Translations under genes and position numbers: made by a program
The notes under the pieces: generated by a model
The model's input: only the letters and a program-made list of their open reading frames with translations
Told to the model about the DNA's origin: nothing
Database searches by the model: none
Assembly: GCA_001602925.1 (NCBI GenBank)
Contig: LUZT01000006.1
Coordinates: 568,438-632,437 of the forward strand
Origin: Chlorobiales bacterium Clorobi_01
GTDB taxonomy: Bacteria; Bacteroidota; Chlorobiia; Chlorobiales; Chlorobiaceae
DNA: 64,000 nucleotides
Reading direction: 5' to 3'
In this document: positions 1 through 8,728 of the stretch, one piece after another
How the letters are laid out: each line of letters begins with the position of its first letter
Numbering within the stretch: position 1 is the first letter of the stretch

Positions 1-428
1 CCTTCGGTGTAGGTGCGGCGAACGAGGTGGCCGGGGCTTTTGGGAGCGATCATGATGACGTTCACGTCAGCCGGAGGCACGATCTGCTTGTAATGGATAT
101 TGAAGCCGTGGCCGAAAGCGAGCGTCGCGCCCGATTTCAGGTTCGGCGCGATTTCGTTGTCATAGACGCTTTTCTGGGTCTGATCCGGCAGGAGAATCAT
201 GACGATATCGGCCCACTTGACCGCCTCGGCGACCGTATCGACTTTCAGACCGGCTTCGCGTGCCTTGGCGCAGGAGGCGCTGTCGGTCTTGAGGCCGACG
301 CAGACGTTCATGCCGCTGTCCTTCAGGTTCAGCGCATGAGCGTGGCCCTGGCTGCCGTAGCCGAGAATGGCGATATTCTTGTTCTGCAGTACCGCGAGAT
401 CGGCATCCTGCTCGTAATAGACATTCAT
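1..428 (-). CDS. ilvC: Ketol-acid reductoisomerase, N-terminal part (cut by window start)
   Basis: Second step of valine/isoleucine synthesis: NADPH-dependent isomeration and reduction of acetolactate or acetohydroxybutyrate. About 142 residues are visible of a family length near 330. The Rossmann nucleotide loop GYGSQGHA lies at residues 23-30, followed by family-typical stretches ([23 protein letters not shown]). Translation probably begins at the ATG at 428 (MNVYYE); an in-frame ATG at 434 would add two residues. It is the last visible gene of the minus-strand order ilvD-ilvB-ilvN-ilvC, 43 bases after ilvN. The C-terminal knotted domain is outside the window. Confidence 0.95.
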   Translation of the reverse strand, partial: MNVYYEQDADLAVLQNKNIAILGYGSQGHAHALNLKDSGMNVCVGLKTDSASCAKAREAGLKVDTVAEAVKWADIVMILLPDQTQKSVYDNEIAPNLKSGATLAFGHGFNIHYKQIVPPADVNVIMIAPKSPGHLVRRTYTE

Positions 429-471
429 TGACATATTCGTGTTGACTGGTTTTGGACGTACATAAAAAACT

Positions 472-951
472 TCAGCTCTCGCCGCGATGGATGGCGACCG
501 CGCCGGAACGGGCGAGTTCACGGATGCCGAAAGGCCTGAAAAGGTCGATGGCCGTGTTGATTTTGTCGGGTGAACCGACGAACTCAATAGTAATGGATTT
601 TTGCTTTATATCCACGACTTTTCCCTTAAAAACATTGGCCAGCTCGAAAATCTCGTGCTGGGTGGATTTGCTGAGTTTCAGGCTCAGAAGCAGCAGTTCG
701 CGCTCCACGTGCGGCTGATGGGTGAGGTCGGTCACCTTGATCGTATCGACCAGACGGTTCAGTTGCTTGAGCACCTGGCTGATGATGCGGTCTTCGCCCC
801 GCGTCACGATGGTCATGCGCGAAATTTCCGGGTCTTCGGTCTCGCCGATGGAGATGCTTTCGAGATTGAAGCCGCGTGCGCTGAACATGGCCGCAACCCG
901 GTTCAGCGTGCCGAACTTGTTCTCGACCAGAACGGATATAAGATGTTTCAT
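472..951 (-). CDS. ilvN: Acetolactate synthase small (regulatory) subunit
   Basis: Regulatory subunit of acetohydroxyacid synthase, which confers valine feedback inhibition on the IlvB catalytic subunit. The 159-residue product has the family length. An N-terminal ACT domain (residues about 4-75, beginning [19 protein letters not shown]) is followed by the C-terminal ALS_ss_C domain. It starts 9 bases after the ilvB stop, which implies cotranscription and probably coupled translation, and sits directly before ilvC. The product could also be called IlvH; sequence alone does not separate the isozymes. Confidence 0.95.
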   Translation of the reverse strand: MKHLISVLVENKFGTLNRVAAMFSARGFNLESISIGETEDPEISRMTIVTRGEDRIISQVLKQLNRLVDTIKVTDLTHQPHVERELLLLSLKLSKSTQHEIFELANVFKGKVVDIKQKSITIEFVGSPDKINTAIDLFRPFGIRELARSGAVAIHRGES

Positions 952-960
952 AGAAGTAAC

Positions 961-2682
961 TTAAACCATTGTTTTCGGATTCAGCCGGGCCAGCAGCATG
1001 TCGGAGATCGACCCGCCAGCAGGCACCATTGGAAAAACCATATCCTTGCGGATAACCCTGAAATCAACCAGCACTGGCCCGTCATTGTACGCAAGCGCTT
1101 CGGTGATAGCGTTCCTGGCAGCTTCGGGATTGCTCGCCGACATCGCCTTGCAGCCAAAGGCTTCAGCAACCTTGACGAAATCGGGGTTGCTCGACGCCAG
1201 GTCGGTGAAGGTGTACTTCTCCTGATGGAACAGCTCCTGCCACTGGCGCACCATGCCGAGGTAGCTGTTGTTGATCAGGAAAATCTTGATCGGCAGTTTG
1301 TTGTAAACAGCCGTGACCAGCTCCTGGATGTTCATCATCAGACCGCCGTCGCCGCTGAAGAGCAGCACTGGCCGGTCGGTGACGCCGAAGGCCGCGCCGA
1401 TGGCTGACGGTAGGCCGAAGCCCATGGTGCCGAGTCCGCCACTCGTGATGATCGAGCGCGGCTCGGTGAACTTGTAGTACTGCGACGTCCACATCTGGTG
1501 CTGGCCGACGTCGGTGACGACCACCGCATGGCCTTTGGTCTGCTTCGAGACCTCGTCGATGACGAACTCGGTCTTCAGCGAATCCGGCTCGATTTCGTAG
1601 TCGAGCGGGCACTGCTTGCGCCACTTCTCGATTTCGGCAATCCACGCGCTGCGATCCTCCCTCGATTTCGGCATCGCTTCGATGAGCGAGGCGAGGAAGT
1701 CCTTCGAGTCGCCGACCACCGGCAGATCGACCTTGATGTTCTTGTCCACGTTGGTCGGATCGATGTCGTTGTGGATCTTGTACGCATGCGTGGCAAAAGT
1801 ATCCACCTTGCCGGTGACGCGGTCGTCGAAGCGCGCGCCGACGGCGATCAACAGGTCACAGTTACTCACCGCCTGGTTTGCCCAGTAGGTGCCGTGCATG
1901 CCGAGCATTCCCATCGAGAGCGGATGGTCTCCGGGAAACGCGCCGAGCCCCTGCAGGGTCATGGTGACCGGAATCTGCTGGTCGATAGCGAGCTTGCGTA
2001 GCTCTTCCGAAGCTTCAGCCGTGATGACGCCACCGCCGACGTAGAGCAGCGGGCGCTTGGCCTTGGCGATCATTTTCGCGGCCTTCTGCACCTGGTTGGC
2101 GTGGCACTTGATCGTCGGCTTGAAGCCGCGAATGTCAACGTTCTCCGGCCACTCGAACATGCATTCGGCGTTCAGCACATCTTTGGGCATATCGACCAGC
2201 ACCGGGCCAGGCCGTCCGTTGGTGGCGAGGAAAAACGCCTTGCGGATGGTCGTAGCCAGCTCGCGCACATCCTTGACGAGGAAGTTGTGCTTGGTGATCG
2301 GCCGCGTAATGCCGACAATGTCCGCTTCCTGAAAGGCGTCGTTGCCGATCAGCGAACTCGGCACCTGGCCGGTGAAAACCACCAGAGGCGTAGAGTCCAT
2401 GTAGGCGTTGGCGATGCCGGTGACGGTGTTGGTCGCGCCGGGGCCGGAGGTGACCAGCACCACGCCGGGCCTGCCGGTGGCGCGGGCGTAGCCCTCGGCC
2501 ATGTGGGTCGCACCCTGTTCGTGGCGCACCAGAATGTGCTCGATATCCTCGACATCGTGCAGGGTTTCGTAAACCTTCAGCAATGCCCCGCCGGGGTAGC
2601 CGAAAATGTACTCGACGTTTTCACGCCTCAGACACTCGAAAAATATTTCGGATCCGATCAGTTTCTCTCCGTTGTTATGCAT
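961..2682 (-). CDS. ilvB: Acetolactate synthase large (catalytic) subunit
   Basis: Thiamine-diphosphate and FAD enzyme that condenses pyruvate with pyruvate or 2-oxobutyrate, the committed step of branched-chain amino acid synthesis. It is 573 residues, the usual length. Visible landmarks are the N-terminal GYPGGALL segment, the catalytic glutamate in RHEQGATHMAEGYARATG, a central FAD/DHS-like domain, and the C-terminal ThDP motif GDGG followed about 25 residues later by NN. It lies 72 bases downstream of ilvD and 9 bases upstream of ilvN on the same strand. The long opposite-strand ORFs here are shadows. Confidence 0.97.
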   Translation of the reverse strand: MHNNGEKLIGSEIFFECLRRENVEYIFGYPGGALLKVYETLHDVEDIEHILVRHEQGATHMAEGYARATGRPGVVLVTSGPGATNTVTGIANAYMDSTPLVVFTGQVPSSLIGNDAFQEADIVGITRPITKHNFLVKDVRELATTIRKAFFLATNGRPGPVLVDMPKDVLNAECMFEWPENVDIRGFKPTIKCHANQVQKAAKMIAKAKRPLLYVGGGVITAEASEELRKLAIDQQIPVTMTLQGLGAFPGDHPLSMGMLGMHGTYWANQAVSNCDLLIAVGARFDDRVTGKVDTFATHAYKIHNDIDPTNVDKNIKVDLPVVGDSKDFLASLIEAMPKSREDRSAWIAEIEKWRKQCPLDYEIEPDSLKTEFVIDEVSKQTKGHAVVVTDVGQHQMWTSQYYKFTEPRSIITSGGLGTMGFGLPSAIGAAFGVTDRPVLLFSGDGGLMMNIQELVTAVYNKLPIKIFLINNSYLGMVRQWQELFHQEKYTFTDLASSNPDFVKVAEAFGCKAMSASNPEAARNAITEALAYNDGPVLVDFRVIRKDMVFPMVPAGGSISDMLLARLNPKTMV

Positions 2683-2754
2683 GGTTCAATCCTGTTGATC
2701 GATGGAAAGGCGAGTCATCCGGAAGCGCAATGGCCAGCCTCATATTCATTTCAG

Positions 2755-4437
2755 TTAAAAATCGTTTTTCAGAACCGCACCGGTATTCGCCGAGGTGACC
2801 ATCCGTGCGTATCGTGCCAGGTACCCTTTTTTGATTTTCGGCTCGAACTCCGGCAACGCCTCGATGCGCTGGCGCATGGTTTCGTCATCGAGCGCTACCG
2901 TCATCGAACGCGCCGGTATGTCGATGGTGATCATGTCGCCGGTCTGTACCGCTGCGATCGGACCGCGATCGGCGGCTTCAGGCGATACGTGGCCGACGCA
3001 TGCGCCGCGCGATCCGCCGGAGAAGCGTCCGTCCGTAATCAGCGCGACCGAGTCGCCGAGACCGCGCCCCATGATGGCGCTGGTCGGCGAGAGCATCTCC
3101 GGCATTCCGGGGCCGCCGCGAGGGCCTTCGTAGCGGATCACCACCACGTCGCCCGATTTGACGTCGCCCTGCATGATTCCTGCGATGGCGTCGTCCTGGC
3201 AGTCATAGACCTTCGCCGGGCCGGTATGCTTCATCATCGAGGGGCTGACCGCGCCGGTCTTCACAACCGCGCCATTCGGCGCAAGGTTCCCGTAGAGCAC
3301 TGCCAGACCGCCGGTAGCCGAATACGGCTCCTCGACAGGGCGGATCACCGTGCGGTCGAGCACCTCAGCGCTGGCGATGTTCTCGCCGAGCGTTTTGCCG
3401 GTGACGGTCGGAGCGGAGAGATCGAGCAGTCCCTCGACCTTCGACAGCTCTTTCAGAATGGCCGAAATGCCGCCAGCGCGATCCACATCCTCGATGTGCA
3501 CCTCGGTGGTCGCCGGGCTGACCTTGCAGATGTAGGGCGTTTTGGCCGACAGGTCGTTCAGCTCCGAGAAGTCGAAGTCGAGTTCGGCCTCGCTGGCGAT
3601 GGCGAGCGTGTGCAGAATCGTGTTGGTGCTGCCGCCCATGGCCAAGTCGAGCGCGAAGGCGTTGAGCATCGCCGTACGGGTCAGAATCTGGCGCGGGCGA
3701 ACGTCCTCCTTCACCAGATCGACGATGCGTCCGGCAGCGGCTTTGACCAGCTCGTTGCGTCGCGGATCGGCGGCAAGGATCGTGCCGTTGCCGGGCAGCG
3801 CGAAACCGAGTGCTTCGCAGAGGCAGTTCATCGAGTTGGCCGTGAACATGCCGGAGCAGGAGCCGCATCCTGGGCAGCCGCACTCCTCGATGGTCTGGAG
3901 TTCATCCTCCGTGATTTCGCCGGTGCTGCACTTGCCGACCGCCTCGAAAACCGAGATGAGATCGACCGTTTTGCCCGATGGGGTGTGCCCGGCCTTCATC
4001 GGCCCGCCCGAGACGAAGACAACCGGCACGTTCGTCCTGAGCGCGCCCATCATCATGCCGGGGGTGATCTTGTCGCAGTTCGGGATGCAGACCAGGCCGT
4101 CGAGCCGGTGCGCTTCGACGACGGTCTCGACTGAATCGGCGATCAGCTCGCGGCTGGCCAGCGAGTAGCGCATGCCGACGTGGCCCATCGCGATGCCGTC
4201 GCAGACGCCGATGGTGTTGAACTCGAATGGTACGCCGCCAGCCTCGCGCACGGCTTCCTTGGCGATGCGGCCCAGCTCCTGCAAATGCGCGTGGCCGGGA
4301 ATCAGCTCGTTGAACGAGTTGCAGATGCCGATGAACGGTTTCGAGAAATCGTCTCGCGTCGAAACGCATCCGGTTGCCTTGAGGAGACTGCGGTGCGGAG
4401 CCTTTTCAAATCCTTTTTTTATGGTATCTGATCTCAT
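2755..4437 (-). CDS. ilvD: Dihydroxy-acid dehydratase
   Basis: Dehydrates 2,3-dihydroxy-isovalerate and 2,3-dihydroxy-3-methylvalerate, the third step of the Val/Ile pathway, using an Fe-S cluster and Mg2+. The product is 560 residues, typical for IlvD. It begins [18 protein letters not shown] and carries the cluster-ligand region [13 protein letters not shown] and the late motif [12 protein letters not shown]. It is the first gene of the ilv operon. Upstream lies a leader with an Ile/Leu/Val-rich ORF and a terminator-like hairpin, so expression of this gene and those behind it may be attenuated. Confidence 0.97.
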   Translation of the reverse strand: MRSDTIKKGFEKAPHRSLLKATGCVSTRDDFSKPFIGICNSFNELIPGHAHLQELGRIAKEAVREAGGVPFEFNTIGVCDGIAMGHVGMRYSLASRELIADSVETVVEAHRLDGLVCIPNCDKITPGMMMGALRTNVPVVFVSGGPMKAGHTPSGKTVDLISVFEAVGKCSTGEITEDELQTIEECGCPGCGSCSGMFTANSMNCLCEALGFALPGNGTILAADPRRNELVKAAAGRIVDLVKEDVRPRQILTRTAMLNAFALDLAMGGSTNTILHTLAIASEAELDFDFSELNDLSAKTPYICKVSPATTEVHIEDVDRAGGISAILKELSKVEGLLDLSAPTVTGKTLGENIASAEVLDRTVIRPVEEPYSATGGLAVLYGNLAPNGAVVKTGAVSPSMMKHTGPAKVYDCQDDAIAGIMQGDVKSGDVVVIRYEGPRGGPGMPEMLSPTSAIMGRGLGDSVALITDGRFSGGSRGACVGHVSPEAADRGPIAAVQTGDMITIDIPARSMTVALDDETMRQRIEALPEFEPKIKKGYLARYARMVTSANTGAVLKNDF

Positions 4438-4459
4438 GGGTCAAGTCGATGGTTAGCAA

Positions 4460-4504
4460 TTGAAAAACAAAGAAAAACAAAAGTCCGGGCCTGCCTGTCC
4501 CGAA
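4460..4504 (-). terminator. Terminator-like hairpin in the ilv leader (candidate attenuator)
   Basis: Read on the minus strand, TTCGGG (4504-4499) pairs with CCCGGA (4489-4484) across a 9-base loop. The stem is followed by a long T-rich run (4482-4460). The shape is that of an intrinsic terminator, yet it lies only 23 bases before the ilvD start codon, where a plain terminator would silence the operon. This is why I read it as an attenuator. Confidence 0.55.
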
Positions 4505-4567
4505 GCCTTGAAGTCTGATGTATTGTCGCGGAAAATACGATGGACCTGGAAACGGGCTGACGGCGGG

Positions 4568-4741
4568 TCAGGCTACGATAATTCGTACGTGTACGAGCGG
4601 TACCGATACGGTAAGGGTAATGCCGGAGAGGAGGGTGGTGTGGTGTGCCGTGAAGCTTCTTGCCGCAGGTGCTTCAGGCCGTGAGGCCTCCCTGTGCCCT
4701 GAGGCTGCGATCATGGAGTGATGTTTGGTCTGAGACGGCAT
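4568..4741 (-). CDS. Putative branched-chain leader peptide of the ilv operon
   Basis: This is a short ORF between a possible promoter (4787-4815) and the hairpin in front of ilvD. The last 21 residues (codons 4633-4571) contain 12 Ile, Leu or Val, ending VPLVHVRIIVA, which is far above chance and resembles the composition of ilv leader peptides in enterobacteria. The start is uncertain: ATG at 4741 gives 57 residues, ATG at 4714 gives 48, and neither has a good ribosome-binding site. A 5-bp hairpin (CTGAC/GTCAG) lies at its stop codon. The upstream part looks like ordinary unconstrained sequence, so only the C-terminal half may matter. Confidence 0.45.
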   Translation of the reverse strand: MPSQTKHHSMIAASGHREASRPEAPAARSFTAHHTTLLSGITLTVSVPLVHVRIIVA

Positions 4742-4786
4742 TGCAATGGATCGGTTGTCGAGCCAGTTCATAAAAAAATTGCAGGC

Positions 4787-4815
4787 AATTTACATTTTCC
4801 TGCCTATTAAATCAA
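4787..4815 (-). promoter_or_regulatory. Possible sigma-70-type promoter for the ilv leader
   Basis: On the minus strand TTGATT (4815-4810) is followed after 17 bases by TAAATT (4792-4787). Transcription would begin near 4780 and give a leader of about 340 bases before ilvD. This is a weak consensus match in AT-rich DNA. Confidence 0.3.
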
Positions 4816-4946
4816 GAACGCAATTGTTCTTCTGTTCAAAAGTCATCAATTATTTTGTTCTGCGGAATGGTGTAAAAATTTAATAATTGTATCTTTGAGC
4901 ATAGGATTCTGTTTATGTTCCACCTATCAAATAAAAAGTCAGTACC

Positions 4947-6524
4947 ATGGTGAGTATCCAGTATCCCTCTCCGCAGGATATGCCATCGTTTTTTCTGCTT
5001 TTGGCTTTCGTCGGTTTTTTTCTCGTGCTTGGCGAACTTCTGACCAGGAAGTTCAGCGTCAGTCCGCTTGTCGTCAGGAAGGTGATTCACCTCTGCATGG
5101 GGGTGGTGATGTTCTTCATTCCTACCTACTTTGTCTCCAATGCCTGGCCACTTCTTGCATCATTGCTTTTTACCGTCATCGGCCTGGTGAGCCTGAAGGC
5201 GCGATTTTTCCGGTCGCTGCATGGTGAGCCTGTTATAACGTCAGAGGGCGAATCGGTTATCAGTTATGGGCCGGTGCTTTTTCCGCTGGTATTTTTCTTG
5301 CAGGCGCTGTTTCTGTGGGGTGAGCATGTCTGGATTCTCCAGATATCAATGCTGGTGCTGGGTATTGGCGATGCGCTGGCTGCACTGGTGGGCACGGCAG
5401 CCGGTGGACGGCATATCGAGAACCTCACCAAAAGCCGGAAGAGCATTGAGGGGTCGATGGCCATGTTCATTTCCAGCCTTGTCATTCTTTCCGTCTCAAT
5501 CTTTGTTTTCCGGGACGCTTTTACCGGGGGTCTCGTTGGACAGGCGGTCTGGAAGCTGCTTGCCCTGGCATTGCTTCTGGCGCTGCTGGTCACGGCTGTT
5601 GAAGCGCTGCTTTCGTGGGGTCTCGACAATCTCTTCATTCCGCTTGCGATTGCCTATGTGTTTTATGTGGTCGATGTCAACAGCATGGTGACGATTGACG
5701 GCTTACTTCTTGGCGGGCTTTTTGCACTTTTCATGGCGATCTTTTCGATCAAGGTCAAGTTTCTCAACAACAGCGGCGCCACGGCGACCTTTCTGCTCGG
5801 AACGACCATTTTCGGCGTTGGCGGCATGGTCTGGACCGTGCCGATGCTGACCTTCTATCTGCTTTCCTCCATTCTCTCCAAGCTCGGTCACAAGCGGAAG
5901 GCGAAGTTCGACCTGGTGTTCGAGAAGGGATCCCAGCGCGATGCCGGTCAGGTGTACGCCAATGGCGGTGTGGCCTGGATCATGATGGTGATCTACTCGC
6001 TGACCGGCGATCCCTACATTTTCTTTGCCTATCTCGGCACGCTCGCCGCCGTGCAGGCCGATACCTGGGCGACCGAAATCGGCACGATGTGGCCCAATGC
6101 CAAAGCGCGCCTCATCACCACCTTCAAGGATGTGCCGGTTGGAACCTCCGGTGGCGTCTCCATTCCCGGCACATCGGCATCGTTTCTCGGTTCGCTGCTC
6201 ATCTGTTCAAGCGCCGTTCTGATGAATGTGTCATGGATCGATCAGGTTGGCATCGTGACGTCGCTTCTGGTGATTGGCGTTTCCGGACTTTTCGCCAGCC
6301 TCGTGGACAGCTTTTTTGGCGCGACGGTGCAGGCTCAGTATTACGATCCCATCCGCCAGAAGGTGACGGAACGGACGCACAGCATCGCTTCCGACGGCAG
6401 TCGTGTCGCCAACGAACTGCTCAAGGGATATGATTTTGTAAACAATGATCTGGTCAATACATTGTGTGCAATATCGGGCTCCGCTGTCGCCTACCTGGTT
6501 GTCCGGAATCTGGTCTCTTTATAA
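4947..6524 (+). CDS. Fused phytol kinase-like (VTE5) and DUF92 (VTE6-like) membrane protein
   Basis: A 525-residue polytopic membrane protein with two recognisable halves. Residues about 10-245 match the dolichol/phytol kinase-CDP-diglyceride synthetase type, with RKVIH at 44-48, GDALAALVG at 141-149 and KSIEGS at 165-170. Residues about 255-525 match DUF92 (the VTE6/TMEM19 family), with SKLGHKRKAKFD near 311, GSQRDAGQVYANGG near 328, ADTWATEIG at 371-379 and VPVGTSGGVS at 397-406. In plants the separate proteins phosphorylate phytol and then phytyl phosphate. By inference this fusion salvages isoprenoid alcohols (phytol, farnesol or geranylgeraniol from bacteriochlorophyll turnover) to the diphosphate. 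It stands alone before the tol operon. Confidence 0.8.
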   Translation: MVSIQYPSPQDMPSFFLLLAFVGFFLVLGELLTRKFSVSPLVVRKVIHLCMGVVMFFIPTYFVSNAWPLLASLLFTVIGLVSLKARFFRSLHGEPVITSEGESVISYGPVLFPLVFFLQALFLWGEHVWILQISMLVLGIGDALAALVGTAAGGRHIENLTKSRKSIEGSMAMFISSLVILSVSIFVFRDAFTGGLVGQAVWKLLALALLLALLVTAVEALLSWGLDNLFIPLAIAYVFYVVDVNSMVTIDGLLLGGLFALFMAIFSIKVKFLNNSGATATFLLGTTIFGVGGMVWTVPMLTFYLLSSILSKLGHKRKAKFDLVFEKGSQRDAGQVYANGGVAWIMMVIYSLTGDPYIFFAYLGTLAAVQADTWATEIGTMWPNAKARLITTFKDVPVGTSGGVSIPGTSASFLGSLLICSSAVLMNVSWIDQVGIVTSLLVIGVSGLFASLVDSFFGATVQAQYYDPIRQKVTERTHSIASDGSRVANELLKGYDFVNNDLVNTLCAISGSAVAYLVVRNLVSL

Positions 6525-6551
6525 TTGTGAACCTATCAGAGGGAATCGAAC

Positions 6552-7211
6552 ATGCTTGAACATGCGAGTGGCGGAATCGTGTCGATGATTGCCGGCTCCG
6601 GTCCGGTGGTGGTGATGGTGCTGCTGGTGTTGATCCTTTTTTCAATCATTTCCTGGGCGATTATCGCCTGGAAGTTCGGGTTTGTCAGAAAGTCGATGAA
6701 TGAGTCGCAGGATTTTCTGGACTCGTTTTTCGACCTGAGGAATGCAGACAAACTGTTCGCAGCGAGCGAAAACTACCGGAACGGTTCCCTTGCGAGAGTA
6801 TTCCGCGCCGGTTACATCGAGTACAGCGGGATGCGTGACCGCGCCACCGCCTCAAATGTGAAGGAGCGCATCATGCTTGCCGTCAAACGCGAGGTCAACG
6901 CCGAGAGCAAGCGCCTGACTCACATGGTGCCGTTTCTGGCTACGGTTGGCAACACCGCCCCTTTCATCGGCCTGTTCGGCACTGTCTGGGGCATTATGAG
7001 CTCTTTCCAGAATATTGGTCTGATGAAATCGGCCTCGCTCGCGGCAGTTGCTCCGGGCATCTCGGAGGCACTCGTGGCCACGGCGACTGGTCTGGTTGCG
7101 GCGATTCCGGCCGTGATGGGTTACAACTATCTGACCCATCAGATCGGTCAGATAGAGCGTGACATGGAAGATTTCGCTCTCGACTTCGTCGACTCATATC
7201 TCAACCAGTAA
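6552..7211 (+). CDS. tolQ: TolQ/ExbB-type proton channel protein
   Basis: Inner-membrane component of the TolQ-TolR motor that energises TolA with the proton gradient. The 219-residue product has an N-terminal membrane helix (residues about 13-37) and the MotA/TolQ/ExbB core with two further helices, including the signature TVGNTAPFIGLFGTVWGIM and VAPGISEALVATATGLVAAIPA. A good ribosome site (GAGGG) precedes the ATG. The tolR-tolA-tolB-pal-cpoB genes downstream support TolQ rather than ExbB. Confidence 0.93.
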   Translation: MLEHASGGIVSMIAGSGPVVVMVLLVLILFSIISWAIIAWKFGFVRKSMNESQDFLDSFFDLRNADKLFAASENYRNGSLARVFRAGYIEYSGMRDRATASNVKERIMLAVKREVNAESKRLTHMVPFLATVGNTAPFIGLFGTVWGIMSSFQNIGLMKSASLAAVAPGISEALVATATGLVAAIPAVMGYNYLTHQIGQIERDMEDFALDFVDSYLNQ

Positions 7212-7225
7212 GCGGGAGTGCGGCG

Positions 7226-7645
7226 ATGATGACCGGTCAGAAAACCAGGCTCATGAGCGAGATCAACGTGACGCCTTTCGTTGACGTCATGCTGGTGTTG
7301 CTCGTTATCTTCATGGTGACGGCTCCCATGATGACCAGCGGTATGAAGGTGGATGTTCCGCAGACGACGCATGAGCGGATGGATATCGATCCAAAAGGGC
7401 TTGTGGTGAGCGTCGATGCGTCGAGAAAGATCATGATCAACGATTATCAGCTCGACGAATCGCAGATCGCCGAGCGCCTGCCGAAAATTCTCGAATCAAT
7501 GAAGGCTGAAGAGGTCTATCTCAAGGCCGACAGGACACTGCCGTACGGTTTCGTTATGTCGGTCATGGCATCGATCAGGGATGCCGGGGTGGAAAAGGTC
7601 GGCATGGTCACTGAACCGTCGGTGACTGATAGCCAGAAACGTTGA
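7226..7645 (+). CDS. tolR: TolR/ExbD-type motor protein
   Basis: Partner of TolQ with one N-terminal membrane helix (INVTPFVDVMLVLLVIFMVTAP) that carries the conserved aspartate of the proton path, followed by a periplasmic domain. It is 139 residues, normal for the family. It starts 14 bases after tolQ behind a GGGAG ribosome site. The periplasmic part includes the usual DRTLPYGFVMSVMASIRDAGV segment of the C-terminal fold. Confidence 0.93.
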   Translation: MMTGQKTRLMSEINVTPFVDVMLVLLVIFMVTAPMMTSGMKVDVPQTTHERMDIDPKGLVVSVDASRKIMINDYQLDESQIAERLPKILESMKAEEVYLKADRTLPYGFVMSVMASIRDAGVEKVGMVTEPSVTDSQKR

Positions 7646-7660
7646 TTCGACAGGCAAGGT

Positions 7661-8557
7661 ATGCAGAGCAAGGTTGAACTGAAACTTGAACAGCGGCGGT
7701 TTTACGTCTGGCTTGGTATTGCCGCGGCAGCGCATGTGGCCGTTGTTGCTGCTGTCGTTGTTCTTCAGCTGCTTTACGTCCGGATGCATCCGCCGATGAA
7801 GATCGTCAATGTTTCGCTGGTGCAGATGCCCGGACTTCCCGGTCCCGCTGGCGGGCCGAAAAGTCCCGAAACACCGCCAGCCGCCATCGAGAAGCAGGCG
7901 GAAACTCCCGAACCGGCGTCGGCAAAGAAGGTGGCAGAGCCGCTTTCTCAACCAGCGAAAAAGATTGCCGAGCCTGCGGCGGTCAAAAAAATTCCAGAAA
8001 AGGCCCCGGTCAAGGTTCCCGAACCGGCTCCGAAGAAGGAGAGTGCCGTGGATGAACGGAAGAATCTTCAGGCCGCTCTTGAACGGCTGAAGAGTAAATC
8101 GTCCAGCCAGAAACCGGAAACGGGCAAAGCTGCGGCTCCGAGCAATCTCAGCAGTACGTTGGCCAATCTTCAGAAAAAAGTTGCGTCCGGCGGCGGTGGT
8201 CCTGCCAGATCCGGTTCTGGCTCAGGCGCTGGCGGGGGACGTTACGGCACTGGTGGCGGGGGAGCGTTCGATCCCTACAAGGCCAGAATTGCCGACATTA
8301 TCCAGAACAACTGGTCTTTTTCAAGCCAGATGGTTCGGAGCACTTCGGGCATGGAGGTCTACGTTTCCCTGCTGATTCTGCCGGACGGATCGGTCAACGA
8401 GATTCGCTATGACCGTAAATCATCGAGCGAATACCTGAACAATTCCGTCAAAAACGCGCTTGCCAAATCGACGCCATTTCCCTCGCTTCCCAGGGAATAC
8501 GGTGCCAAAGGGATCTGGGTAGGGTTTGTTTTCACTCCGGAAGGTGTCGGACGCTGA
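7661..8557 (+). CDS. tolA: TolA/TonB-like energy-transducing protein
   Basis: 298-residue protein with one N-terminal membrane anchor (residues about 18-43). A long Pro/Lys/Ala/Glu-rich periplasmic spacer (about 60-165) and a Gly/Ser-rich hinge (about 170-205) follow. The C-terminal domain (about 206-298) has TonB/TolA features: RIADIIQNNW, VYVSLLILPDGSVNEIR and a final GIWVGFVFTPEG. It spans the periplasm and links the TolQR motor to TolB/Pal at the outer membrane. Position after tolR and before tolB supports TolA; by sequence alone TonB is possible. Confidence 0.85.
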   Translation: MQSKVELKLEQRRFYVWLGIAAAAHVAVVAAVVVLQLLYVRMHPPMKIVNVSLVQMPGLPGPAGGPKSPETPPAAIEKQAETPEPASAKKVAEPLSQPAKKIAEPAAVKKIPEKAPVKVPEPAPKKESAVDERKNLQAALERLKSKSSSQKPETGKAAAPSNLSSTLANLQKKVASGGGGPARSGSGSGAGGGRYGTGGGGAFDPYKARIADIIQNNWSFSSQMVRSTSGMEVYVSLLILPDGSVNEIRYDRKSSSEYLNNSVKNALAKSTPFPSLPREYGAKGIWVGFVFTPEGVGR

Positions 8558-8728
8558 ACATCTCTGTTGATAAGTTGCCTTGTATCGCAAAGTTGTTGTA
8601 TACTCAGAAAGGCTGTTCCCCTGACAGTTTTGAGGTGTTTTTTACCGGTTTGCATGATAAGGCCATGACCGTGTCCCGCCCGAACTGTTTTTGCCTGTTA
8701 CGAAAACATAAATTCATTTCCGACTGAT

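Noticed and set aside
2101..4134. Plus-strand open frame of 677 codons across ilvB/ilvD
   Set aside because: It is antisense to two well-supported enzymes, has His/Arg/Asp-rich shadow composition and no recognisable motif.
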